Shown: piece after piece, positions 54,723 through 64,000 of the stretch
Numbering within the stretch: the first letter of the stretch is position 1
Layout: the number at the start of each line of letters is the position of its first letter
Assembly (NCBI GenBank): GCA_963082975.1
Contig: OY720348.1
Location: 74,983,719-75,047,718 of the forward strand
DNA from: Labia minor
Lineage: Eukaryota; Arthropoda; Insecta; Dermaptera; Spongiphoridae
Direction: 5' to 3'
DNA length: 64,000 nt
Made by a program: the position numbers and the translations under genes
The notes under the pieces: model-generated
Seen by the model: the letters and a program-made list of their open reading frames with translations, nothing else
Databases searched by the model: none
What the model was told of the DNA's origin: nothing

Positions 54723-55351
54723 AAAAAGTCTGGTTTATAGTTTAACAGTAGTTACCAATTCTAAATAATTATCTGAATAAATAGAGGGAAGAGGGAGGGG
54801 GAAAAGAGAGAGTAATACATTCAATAAACGAATAGTTTCGAATTTACTTGCATATTAACCATGGATTGTTCATCCTGGGTTGAGTTGTGTGGGGGTTGAG
54901 GGTTTATGGATTATTCATCTGCCTGTAATCATTCATTATGAATGAAAGTGGACGGAGACGTTTTTTCCAGCACCACCTCTCCCCCCCCCCCCCCCCCAGG
55001 CAAATAATCATTTCTTGAAGGAGTCATTAAATTTTCATTTGTGGTGGAATTGCACGATATCCCGATATCAGGGAAACTCTCCAACTTGGGGTGACCTAAC
55101 AAGGGGAGGCAGGTGGGAAGAGAGGAAGAATCCTGTATACGTGACACCACGCCAAAGCCATCGTGGCCACCACCATCAACCTTTTAGAATATTAATCACG
55201 CTGGTTATTGGAAATCAATGGTGGTCTTTCTTCATTTAGCCACGATTTCCTGAGTCCCAAGGTCTGGTCAATTGAATCCACCCATGGAGACATTTGGATT
55301 TACTTCGACATTCCAATTCTTTTGTTACAATCTTGAAAACTTTGTATTTTT
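54723..55351. other. Unique spacer with poly-C run
   Basis: A C17-C18 run lies at about 54981-54998. Bases 55010-55240 are less AT-rich and open in several frames, none recognised. Confidence 0.35.
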
Positions 55352-56101
55352 ACTATCTCGTCAGAGATAGTATTGCGATCACGAAAATTTTCGATGTCGA
55401 GATTTTGATGTTTTTATACGTTTTGAAGGTTCATGAATCATTTTCACTAAGGTTGAGAAAAATGTATGTGTGTGTGTATTTGTATGTATGGAGACAAGAT
55501 TACGAAAAAACGGTTTGAGCTAGAATCATGAAATTTGGTACATGGGCATTATTCAAAATTCGTAGTTTTCTATCAACTTTTGAGAAATGTAGCTCAACCG
55601 GAAGAGGATCATTATCTACAACGTTTTGATTTTCTTTCCTCTAAAGTGTCCGGAAAAATAAAGATATATGTTTTTTAGTTTTTCACAGGATTAAAAATTG
55701 TATAAAACTGCTATATATAGAATTTCAGTTTGATTGAATCGGAATTATTTTTTAACACTGCAAATCTCACGCGCCAACACGTGTCGTGGTGCCATCAACA
55801 AAGAGCCAAACATGCACTGGTTTAATAAATATTATTTATTAAATTTAATTTATAATTAATTAAATTTAATTTATAATTAATTAAATTTGATTTATAATTA
55901 ATTAAATTTAATTTATAATTAATTAAATTTGATTTATAATTAATTAAATTTAATTTATAATTAATTAAATTTAATTTATAATTAATTAAATTTGATTTAT
56001 AATTAATTAAATTTAATTTATAATTAATTTAATTTAATTTAAATATAATAAATGATAATTAATTCAAATTTGCGAGATAGTCGGGTGGAGACACTCCAGC
56101 T
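55352..56101 (-). mobile_element. HINE-like element, copy 11, expanded
   Basis: Complete ends: the minus strand starts GCTGGAGTGTCTCCACCCG and ends ACTATCTCTGACGAGATAGT. It is 750 bp long because the AT block became a minisatellite (55841-56029). Confidence 0.92.
55841..56029. repeat. 21-bp minisatellite, 9 units, inside a HINE-like copy
   Basis: Units start AAATTTAATTTATAATTAAT at 55841 and every 21 bases after. Units 3, 5 and 8 carry TTTGATTT instead of TTTAATTT, which hints at higher-order duplication. Confidence 0.92.
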
Positions 56102-56554
56102 TTTTTCTTTTTTCTTTTTTTTCATTCTCTTTATGAGCATTTGAAATTTAAATATTACTGTGAAATCTAAAATATTAAACATTGAACATGACTAGTATTT
56201 AAATAAATAAATAATAAGAAGAAATAAATTAAAAATAAATAATGGCAAGTAATATATAACCTCGATATATCCATATATTTTTTTTTATTTTCATCTTCAT
56301 TTATTTTATAGTGATTATTTTTAAAGAGTGTAAATCGAGGAGGCAGACTCTCTCGTATCCATTTTTACTATCACGAAAATTTTCGAAGTCGAGAATTTAA
56401 TGTTTCTATACGTTTTGAAGGTTCCTGAATCATTTTCACTAAGGTTGAGAAAAATGTCTGCGTGTGTGTGTGTATATGTGTGTGTAGACAAGATTACGAA
56501 AAAACGGTTTGAGCTAGAATAATGATATTTGGTATACGGGCAATAAGCCTAGTT

Positions 56555-57584
56555 ATTCTCGGTCCGGACCTGTGGAATGTCACATATGATGGTTTACTTC
56601 GTCTTACCATGCCTGATGATGTGTTTCTAGTGGGCTACGCAGACGACACGGCCGCAGTTATAACAGCTCGAACTACGGAGCTAGCTCAACTCAAACTCAA
56701 CATGACCATTAGAAGAGTTCGAGCTTGGATGGAAGATCACGGCTTGGAGCTCGCGATGGCAAAGACGGAAATCGTGGTTATCACTCGGAAGAGAATTCCC
56801 ACGGAAATATCAATGGTCGACACTGAGCAGGTCCAGGCGAGGAAATCAATTAAGTATCTTGGTATGATTCTGGATGGCAAATTAACCTTCTGGAATCATA
56901 TCAGGAATATCGCTGACAACGCGGCAAAGGCTGTGGCCTCTCTGTCGAGACTGATGGCAAATACCGGTGGTCCTAGTCAGAGCAAGAGAAGACTCCTTAT
57001 GGTGGCTGCCCAGTCGATGATGTTATATGGATCGGAGATTTGGGCTGTTGCCATGAGGATTAAGAAATATAGGAAAAGGTTACTATCGGTCCAACGAAAA
57101 TGTGCCTTGAGAATTACCAGCGCCTATAGAACGGTTGATGGGGAGGCGGTTCTCTTAATAGCAGGAGTTATTCCTATAGATCTTCTAGCTGAAGAAAGAA
57201 GAACAATTTTCCTGACCAGAATTAACAAGCAAGAGGCAAGGAAAGAAACACTACAGCGTTGGCAGAGTAGTTGGGAAGATAACCTTGGGCAATGGACAAG
57301 GAAATTAGTCCCTCACGTAAAATCGTGGATACCTTTTTAAAATGAACAAAGTCGCGTCACCCTTCTGTCTCTGGTGCCGGGGTAGTGAGGATACCTCTCA
57401 TCACACCTTCTTTGAATGCTCGCGGTTCATCACAAAAAAGAGGAGTCTTACAACCAGCGTCGGACATGTAGCACCGGATTCTATCATATCCGTATTGCTA
57501 CAGAGCAAGGACAAGTGGAAAGCTGTAGCTGAATTTGTGGAGGAGGTGCTGCGAACCAAGAGACATGAGGAGTGCTTAGACTAA
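56555..57584 (+). pseudogene. R1-clade reverse transcriptase ORF2, C-terminal half
   Basis: It encodes the end of the polymerase that integrates R1-type LINEs. From 56555 it reads ILGPDLWNVTYDGLL, FLVGYADDTAAVITAR (YADD box), LELAMAKTEIVVITRKR, IKYLGMILDGKLTFWNHI and ASLSRLMANTGGPSQSKRRL, to WIPF and a stop at 57340. The frame then shifts by one and resumes KMNKVASPFCLWCRGSED, HHTFFECSRF (CCHC-type C-x2-C...H-x4-C). It ends at 57584. About 30 residues expected between WIPF and KMNKVASPFC are missing, so one deletion explains stop and shift. RT fingers and APE endonuclease are absent through 5' truncation. It is GC-richer than its surroundings, as expected of a young insert. Confidence 0.88.
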
Positions 57585-57792
57585 GGAGAAGCGAAAATGC
57601 CCAAAGCTCGGCCCAGACTGAAGTCATCCGAAAGGGTTCCGGTCTGGGATTCTCCGTGGCCCACAGGAGAGTGTTTTTAGTGAGGTAAAAATCCCACATA
57701 ACCAGGAGGGGCGCATCTCTGCTTTAGACTAAGCACTCCCCACTGGTACATTATGAAGGTTTTTCAACTCCTGTACAAAAAAAAAAAAAAAA
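56555..57792 (+). mobile_element. 5'-truncated R1-type LINE with TSD and poly(A)
   Basis: It starts within the RT domain and has a 3' UTR (AAGTCATCCGAAAGGG, GGGATTCTCCGTGG, CATAACCAGGAGGGGCGCAT) ending in an A run at 57776-57792. Target site duplication AAGCCTAGTT is at 56545-56554 and 57793-57802. Poly(A), TSD and 5' truncation together show target-primed insertion of a LINE. Confidence 0.9.
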
Positions 57793-57812
57793 AGCCTAGT
57801 TTACATTAGTTC

Positions 57813-58019
57813 AGGTGTGGGCAAATACTTTTAAGCGCGGTCCAAAATGAAATTTTCAAAATGTCTTCCGGGCCGGAGGACCATATTTCGAAAACACTAA
57901 TAAAAAAAATTTATCTTTTTTTTAGAGCCATATTGAACTAATATATATATATAAATCAAAATAAGAACAACTTTTTCAACGGGCCGGGCAGGGGTTCAAA
58001 AAGTATTTGCCCACCCCTG
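57813..58019. mobile_element. hAT-like MITE in the nest
   Basis: CAGGTGTGGGCAAATACTTT and AGTATTTGCCCACCCCTG ends. Body with CGGGCCGGAGGACCATATTT. Flanks CATTAGTT and AACTAATG are inverse to each other, so they belong to the host TIR element, not to a TSD. Confidence 0.8.
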
Positions 58020-58456
58020 AACTAATGACAAGTACTAAGCTCGTGTAAACTAGGCTTTTTTCAAAATTCGTAGTTTTCTATCAACTTTTGAGAAATGTAG
58101 CTCAACCGGAAGAGGGTCATTTTACCACGTTTTGATATTTTTTCCTCTAAAGTGGCCGTAAAAATAAAGATATAGGTTTGGTAGTTTTTCACATGATTAA
58201 ACATTGTATAAAACTGCTATATATAGAATTTCAGCTTGATTGAATCGCTGAAAGTATCGGAATTAATTTTTTAACACTGCAAATCACGCGTCAACACGTG
58301 ATGTGGTGCCATCAACAAAGAACCAAACACGCGCTGGTTTAATAAATATTAATATTTATTAATTTTAATTTATAATTTATAATTTAATTAATTAATTTTA
58401 ATTTAAATATAATATATGTTATTTAATCCAATTCAAATTGCGAGATAGTCGAGCTT

Positions 58457-58866
58457 ATTTCCTATGTTATTTGTAATATTTGGGGTACAATTCGTCCTTT
58501 AAAAAAAATATAAGTGAGTGTAAAAGTCATATTTAATAAACGTTTTGTATTTTCATTAATTAAACAGTTCATGATTAATATCTAATAATAAGTAAGTAGG
58601 ATTACATGAAGTCCCGTCTCCAATTCTTAGTGGTCTCTCTGTACATACATTAATCAAGAACTTCCCGCTACCCGACAAATCCAAATTTACAGCCACATCC
58701 ATTTGAATTAGTATTATTTCATAGGAACCACCTGTTTCTATCAGCAAATCATTCAAGACAGTCTATGTTCTATTATTTTGTCGCATTGAAATAAGAAAGA
58801 AATTTTCATTTTTGTTAACGGTTTTAGATAAAATAATTACAAATATTCGATAAATATAATAAAAAT
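58457..58866. other. Unique spacer
   Basis: Minus strand 58556-58756 is open for 66 codons (IETGGSYEIILIQMDVAVNL) with less AT-rich composition. No splice signals chosen, not recognised. Confidence 0.3.
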
Positions 58867-59186
58867 AATCTCGCAATTTGAATTAGATTAAATAACATAT
58901 ATTACTTATATTTGAATTAAAATTAATTAATATTTATTATTAAACCAGCGCGTATTTGGCTCTTTGTTGATGGCACCACGCCACATATGTTAAAAAAATC
59001 ATGTTTTTTAATTGTTTCATGATTCAACATTTCATTTCATTCTTATATACTTAAAACCATAGTGAACGAACTTTATTCATCAATTGATTTATATGGAGAA
59101 TTGTTTATAATGATAAAATTTTATATAGTTTTCAAAATCTCGACATCGAAAATTTTCGTGAATGCAATACTATCTCTGGCGAGATG
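58867..59186 (+). mobile_element. Chimeric HINE-like copy 13 with family G interior
   Basis: The HINE 5' part runs to GCACCACGCCACATA. Then family G follows (AAATCATGTTTTTTAATTGT to TTTTATATAGTTTT), then the HINE 3' end CTCGACATCGAAAATTTTCG and ACTATCTCTGGCGAGAT. The two junctions fall at short shared words (CACATA, AAAATCT). Confidence 0.82.
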
Positions 59187-60542
59187 TAAAAATTTAAAAA
59201 TTTAAGCGTTCTTCCATTGATTCTTGTGATCGTTTCAACGTTACCATTTTTTTTTTTTTTTTTTTTTTAATTAAATTAATTTTGAGTGATTTATGTTACG
59301 ATTTATGTTTATTAATTTTGGTGATTTATAGAGAGGAAAAGATAGCAATACATCAAAAGAATTTACAATAAATTTTAAAATAAAAAATTGATTCCAATAG
59401 TGATAGTTAATAATTAAATAATCCACCCGGAATGGAATAAGCTAATTTTCTTATTGGTGGTGAAAACGGAGGTGTCATGTGGGGATTCCCAGCATCGATT
59501 GAATATTTCATTGGAGTCAGTCGAAATTCAACAACTGTTCCAACATTCTACCAGCCAAGTTAGGAGTCACTGGTGGAGGGGGGAGGGGGAGAGTTGAATT
59601 GGACTGGAAGAGTCAATTTTATGATTATTTATTAACGCACTGTGTGATTCATGTCAATTTATGACAACATATTACAAATCTATTTACAAAAAATCAAAAT
59701 CACAAAAACATTAATATATATATATATAATGTAATATATATATATATTGTAATATATAAATATAAAAATGCTTTTTTGTATAAATGTATTATGATACGGA
59801 AATATAGAAAGTTATTTGTTTGAGCACATGGCAGAGTATATAAAAGATAACTTTCTAGAATATTGTTTTAAAAAAAACCCAGGGAAATACCCAGATGGAT
59901 ATACCTCTTCGTTATCCCAAGAGGGAGAGAGGGGTGGACAATTTTGCCAAGTTGATTGGAGGGAATGATTGGCCTCGACATATTTTAGTCAGTCTTGATC
60001 AAGAATTTGAGAAGCAGACACGAACATTTTCCCTGGCTGGAAGGACATCATACACAACCCCTTTTTGAGAAATGTTGCTGCTCACTCGATGTTCCAGATA
60101 AATCCGCCGGACGACACTCAAGACTCCAATGATTTCTCAATTCCTTAACTACACAATATACCAACTGTGGTCGACCATTGGTAAATAATAATAAATTGCA
60201 ATTGCGAAATATAAATTAAATTCCATTTAATTTATATTTCTATTTCTAAAGGTACCAGTCAATTTCATATAATTACTTGTAATCTATTTTTGTAATATTA
60301 ATTCTTCTATAGTTTATTAAATAAATAATTGTAGTTATAATTTAAATAAGCATTTTTAATCTGAACCTATTCAATTTTATCATTTCCCTAATCAACCTAC
60401 GCGGATTCAATAACCCTTTATTATTCTAAATTCAATCCAGAGTGCTACCAATTAATTAAACTTATTTTTCAAACCAATTTTTCTTATAAAATACCTTACT
60501 TTTTCCTCCCATACACGACAATATATATAAATGATTTTAGAT
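59187..60542. other. Unique spacer with terminal-exon candidate
   Basis: Contains a T21 run at about 59249-59269. At 59442-59563 the frame NFLIGGENGGVMWGFPASIE, then YFIGVSRNSTTV, ends FYQPS and TAG, but the acceptor (GGAATAAG) is weak and an overlapping frame is equally open. Bases 59880-60170 are mixed composition, not recognised. (TA)n at 59716-59747. Confidence 0.25.
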
Positions 60543-60835
60543 CATAGGTTCCCAAACTTTTTTTTGTGGTAGACCCCTTGGCATGTTTTTCGGTTTTGGG
60601 TAGACCACCTAAATTGATTTTGATTTCTTATAAATTATACGCTTTTTTAGAGCTTTATTGAAAAATCAAAAATGATTCAAAAACCAGGTCGGAAAAACGA
60701 TTTACCTTTTGTTTTAAGAACATAGACCCCCATTTTCATTTCATGGACCCCCAAATTTGTTATTCCCTGCCGTGGACCACTTGGAGGTTGAAATAGACCC
60801 CCAGGGGTCTATATAGACCACTCTGAGTACCTATG
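60543..60835. mobile_element. hAT-like MITE with near-perfect TSD
   Basis: Ends CATAGGTTCCCAAAC and GAGTACCTATG. 8-bp flanks TTTTAGAT (60535-60542) and TTTTAAAT (60836-60843), one mismatch. The interior has repeated AGACCCCC and TGGACC motifs and a TTTTTTAGAGCTTTATTGA block shared with other hAT-like bodies here. Confidence 0.85.
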
Positions 60836-60843
60836 TTTTAAAT

Positions 60844-61162
60844 AGTAAATTTAAATTTATTTTTTATTAAAATTGGAAATTTTGTTTTAATTTTTATTTA
60901 TTTATTTAATTTTTATTTATCACAAATTCTCTATAAAATAAATTAAAAAATAAATGACGTTAAATCACCAATTGAATTTATACATTGATTAGAAAAAATG
61001 TGGGATTAATATGTCAGTGTGATGGGGAAATGAAGAATAAAGTATCGTATCACAACAAGAGCATTCATTAAATAGAAGAATTTAATAGTTTGTTGAATAA
61101 GGGAATAATCAAAGGACTTATAAATCTTGATAGCCAATAAACAAAAAAAAAAATAAAAAATA
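60844..61162. other. AT-rich spacer
   Basis: Nothing seen. Confidence 0.5.
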
Positions 61163-61730
61163 AGCTGGAGTGTCTCCACTCGACTATCTCGCAAATTTGA
61201 ATTCCATTAATTAACAGATATTATATTTAAATTAAATTTAATTAATTATAAAATAATATTAATAAATAATATTTATTAAATCAGCGCATGTTTGGCTCTT
61301 TGTTGATGGCACCACGTCACGTGTTGGCGCGTGAGATTTGCAGTGTTAAAAAATTAATTCCGGAACTTTCAGCGATTCACTCAAGCTGAAATTCTATATA
61401 TAGCAGTTTTATACAATTTTTAACCATGTGAAAAACTATCAAACCTATATCTTAATTTTAGAGGAAAACAAATCAAAACGTTGTAGGTAATGACCCTCTT
61501 CCGGTTGAGCTACATTTCTCCAAAGTTGATAGAAAACTACGAATTTGAAATAATGCACGTATACCAAATTTCATGATTCTAGTTCAAACCGTTTTTGTGT
61601 AATCTTGTCTACATACATACACACACAGACACTAGTGAAAATGATTCATGAACCTTCAAAACATATAAAAACATCAAAATCTCGACATCGAAAATTTTCG
61701 TGATCGTAATACTATCTCTGGCTAGATAGT
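61163..61730 (+). mobile_element. HINE-like element, copy 14, complete
   Basis: Starts AGCTGGAGTGTCTCCACTCG and ends ACTATCTCTGGCTAGATAGT. It is 568 bp, with a short ACATACATACACACACAGAC tract and no internal insertion. Confidence 0.93.
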
Positions 61731-61899
61731 AAAAATAACAAATAATAATCATTAAAAATCAATAACTTCATATCATTTCGTTATATCTTCTATATATATA
61801 AAAAAAGGTTTTTGTCTGCACATTGCTCAGAATTTAAAAATTTTTGCATATCTTCGCGTTTCATGACCTCTAGAATCCAAAAGTGACTTTAGAATTTTT

Positions 61900-61902
61900 C
61901 AC

Positions 61903-61937
<35 letters not shown>
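61900..61937 (+). repeat. (CTGT)n microsatellite
   Basis: About eight CTGT units between ACGT and CCGG, inside the LINE 5' region. Confidence 0.95.
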
Positions 61938-63454
61938 CGGAAAATTACTATTTTATAGACTCAGAATTGGCTGAACCGATTTCTTTGAAATTACATCACA
62001 ATATTCTTATATACCTCTAGAGTAACATAGGCTATAAATTTTATTAATATCTTATCAATAACCGCAGAAATTAATTTTTTAAAGTTTATATAATTCTCCG
62101 TGTTGTTCATTCAAGAGCAGCTCGCGGCTCACTGTCGGCCTAGCGGAATCATTTCAAACAATGAATTATCATAGAGATTCCCAATCGAAGAATTATTATA
62201 ATATTTCCCTTTTTATTTTAAATTCTAATATACAAATATCAATTCAATTAATAATTTATTCTAAAAGTTCTCAATTTAATTAAAATATTTATTAGATCAT
62301 ATTTTTATCTTAAATTATTTTTTATTTAATTGAATATTTCTTCTTTTCTATAATATATATATATAATAATATATAAATTTTATCATTGAATAATAAAAAA
62401 AAATATTATTTAACCTGAATTAAAATGACTGAATTATATTATCTTTGTTTTTTATTTTAATTTAATTACTCTATTATTAATTACTAAATATATATATATA
62501 TATTATATAAAAATTAAAATATGATGATATAAAGTTGTTTTAAATTTTTGACATTTTTAAATTGGGTATATTTTTTAAATTTATTAAAATGTCTTTTTTA
62601 TTTATTATGTTTAAAAGATTCATTTTTATTATGTGATATTAATAAAAAATAACGATGCTCTGTGCAAGTCGAATCATGTTGCACATAATTAAATAACAAT
62701 TGCCAAACAAAGAATATAATATTTTTTTAAATTCTTATATTTAAATATCATTTCAATTAAATAATTTATTCTAAAAGGTCTCATTTTAATGCAATTTATA
62801 ATTTTCTTCTAATTCAGATTTAGGACAAATCGTACAACATTATATCAAATCTCGCTAAGAACATTCAATATTTTTGTACACAAATTATTCAGAGTATTGG
62901 CTAAGCGTATCACTCACAATCAGTTTATATTGAAATTTATATAAATTAACAAAGTAAAAATTTTTATTTGTTTAAATTTTATTATAATGAATCAAAAAAA
63001 ATTAAATATATAGATCACATGATTAAGAGAAGCAAAAAACTTAACAGAAAATAACTGTTGGATGGAGGTCGGACATGACAGAAACTGTAAGCGAAATCTT
63101 CATATTGCGACGAATAATTTTCAAATCCCCTAGCACCACAGAATTTAAGTTTCTTTTAAGGAAAATAACTATGATCTAAAAAAATTAATAAATGAACTTA
63201 ATAATAAAAAAAACAAATAAATCAATTAATTTAAATTAATACTATTAATGAATGTATATATTGGTCATTTATCTATAGTTTTATACCATTAACATTTATC
63301 TATAGTTTTATACCGTGTCTCAAGTCTCTATTTTTGCATTTTCTCAAGTTTCATTATAATTAAAAATATTCAATAATAATCTAGCAATGAAAATAAAATA
63401 CCAAAATGTAATGATCAAGAAATATTATACTCTATTATAACATATACAATACTT

Positions 63455-64000
63455 ATAAACTATAGGCGGAGGAAATATTAGGAGATATCATTGCGGGTTC
63501 AGGCCAAATCGACCAACATTAATTAAGATATTTTCATTATGACAGATATTAGGAACAAAACCGCGAATTCAATATTTCTGTTCACTAATTATTTGTAGAC
63601 TTTAGTAAAACATACGCATAACTCAATAGATCCGGATAAACTTTTTCAAATTTTCAATCTTCAAATTTCTCTTGAAGGTAGTAAAGAAAGAATAAGATGC
63701 GGAAATCAATTGTAAAATATTAGGTTACTCAGACGACTTAAATATAATAGGAGATTCGGCAATTGCAATTACAGATAGCGAGGAAAATTTAATGGAGGTT
63801 TGAAATTAATAGTGATAAGAAAAAATATTTAGTAACAAAGAGGAAGAGTATTAACATACAAAATCTTAAGATACAAAATGTAGAATTTGAATATGTTGAA
63901 AAATTGAATGTAATCACAAAGGATAATAATATTTGAGAAGAATTTAAATCGGGGTTGCAATCGGGAAACGCCTGTTATCTTGCAATAAAGAGGTTTATCT
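63455..64000 (+). pseudogene. RTE-like reverse transcriptase, degenerate
   Basis: Successive frames give NYRR (from NYRGISLL), CGFRPNRPT (from QCGFRPNRST), then SLEGSKERIRCGNQL. YSDDLNIIGDSAIAITDSEE follows (the YADD catalytic box as YSDD), then KKKYLVTKRKSIN, IQNVEFEYVEKLN and EEFKSGLQSGNACYLAIKRF. This is the order of RT motifs 3 to thumb in RTE-type enzymes. At least four frameshifts or stops occur, and the segment between GNQL and YSDD (about 40-50 residues) is deleted. It is a dead copy. The TGA after KDNNI is shared with the left-edge copy. Confidence 0.75.

Larger units (their letters stand above)
56545..58057. mobile_element. TIR element AAGCCTAGTTTACA, carrying two insertions
   Basis: The end sequences AAGCCTAGTT (56545-56554, continued at 57793 as AAGCCTAGTTTACA) and TGTAAACTAGGCTT (58044-58057) are inverse copies. 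The original element was only about 265 bp. An R1 LINE entered 10 bases from its left end and a hAT-like MITE occupies its middle. Superfamily not assigned. Confidence 0.7.
56367..58456 (-). mobile_element. HINE-like element, copy 12, split by a 1.5-kb nest
   Basis: The 3' part 56367-56544 (hairpin lost, GT tract present) and the 5' part 58058-58456 are continuous in family order. They are separated by the insertion at 56545-58057. The 5'-most AGCTGGAGTGTCTCC is missing. Confidence 0.88.
61783..64000 (+). mobile_element. RTE-like LINE copy, longer than the left-edge copy
   Basis: Begins in TTTTTGTCTGCACATTGCTC, followed by a (CTGT)n run and GGCTGAACCGATTTCTTTGA. Then comes about 1.4 kb of AT-rich DNA with scattered matches to 1-916 in inverse order, then the RT remnant. 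It runs off the window. Confidence 0.7.

Noticed and set aside
55015-55239. 74-codon frame PTWGDLTRGGRWEER
   Set aside because: Several frames on both strands are open in this GC-richer patch and there is no recognisable motif or splice pattern.
56522-57340. Intact R1 reverse transcriptase gene starting at ATG 56522
   Set aside because: The first 11 codons are HINE-like and TIR-element sequence. LINE homology starts at 56555, after the TSD, and the ORF is truncated at the 5' end and frameshifted at 57340.
7061-61730. CRISPR-like or satellite array from the many similar repeats
   Set aside because: Copies are dispersed, in both orientations, 100-750 bp long and without regular spacers. They are mobile elements.
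61900-61937. Recombination signal from the CTGT run
   Set aside because: A simple tetranucleotide microsatellite in the LINE 5' region explains it.

Overview
This window reads as intergenic or intronic DNA from an AT-rich arthropod genome, probably an insect. The grounds are the element spectrum: mariner with the VDET motif, R1- and RTE-type LINEs, a Penelope-like RT, a DUF4817-type transposase, tRNA-derived SINEs, hAT-like and PIF/Harbinger-like MITEs, and a helentron-like non-autonomous family. Other signs are very A+T-rich spacers and intron-like GT...AG signals. I see no complete host gene, rRNA gene, CRISPR array or prokaryotic operon. A 200-base run of N (13114-13313) marks an assembly gap inside a palindrome.

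Layout. 0-7 kb: a deleted RTE-like LINE on the minus strand at the left edge, a hAT-like element, three SINE-A copies (one split by another MITE) and a possible exon at 6704-6787. 7-17 kb: the first HINE-like copies, a long-TIR repeat (family P), a hAT element with perfect TSD holding a second element, and a 2.4-kb foldback transposon around the gap. 17-27 kb: HINE-like and SINE copies, a Harbinger-like MITE with perfect 145-bp arms and a SINE-B copy with perfect TSD. 27-34 kb: LINE C-terminal remnants, a broken DUF4817-type transposase and the best host-gene signal, two exon-like segments at 29651-29711 and 29844-29893 that join in frame across a 132-bp intron. 34-50 kb: SINE copies, four mariner-derived MITE loci (three folded into inverted pairs), a ~650-bp duplication (about 40.4-41.0 and 49.5-50.1 kb) carrying a small conserved reading frame, and a terminal-exon candidate at 46398-46559. 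50-62 kb: the densest HINE-like region, with a Penelope-like RT between two inverted HINE halves and a nest in which a HINE copy contains a TIR element that contains an R1 LINE and a hAT MITE. 62-64 kb: a longer RTE-like copy whose end is the reverse complement of the window start.

The most abundant family, called HINE-like here, has 14 loci covering about 7 kb. It has a 10-bp inverted terminal motif (ACTATCTCGC/GCGAGATAGT), an internal CA/GT microsatellite and a 3' hairpin, the architecture known for DINE-1/HINE (helentron-associated) elements. That assignment is inference from structure. All autonomous proteins seen (RTE, R1, Penelope, mariner, foldback transposase, DUF4817) are truncated or frameshifted. 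Non-autonomous families with intact TSDs (SINE-A, SINE-B, Harbinger and hAT MITEs) look like the most recently mobile parts. Coordinates and identities come from reading by eye; element ends are good to a few bases where a TSD is quoted and to tens of bases elsewhere.
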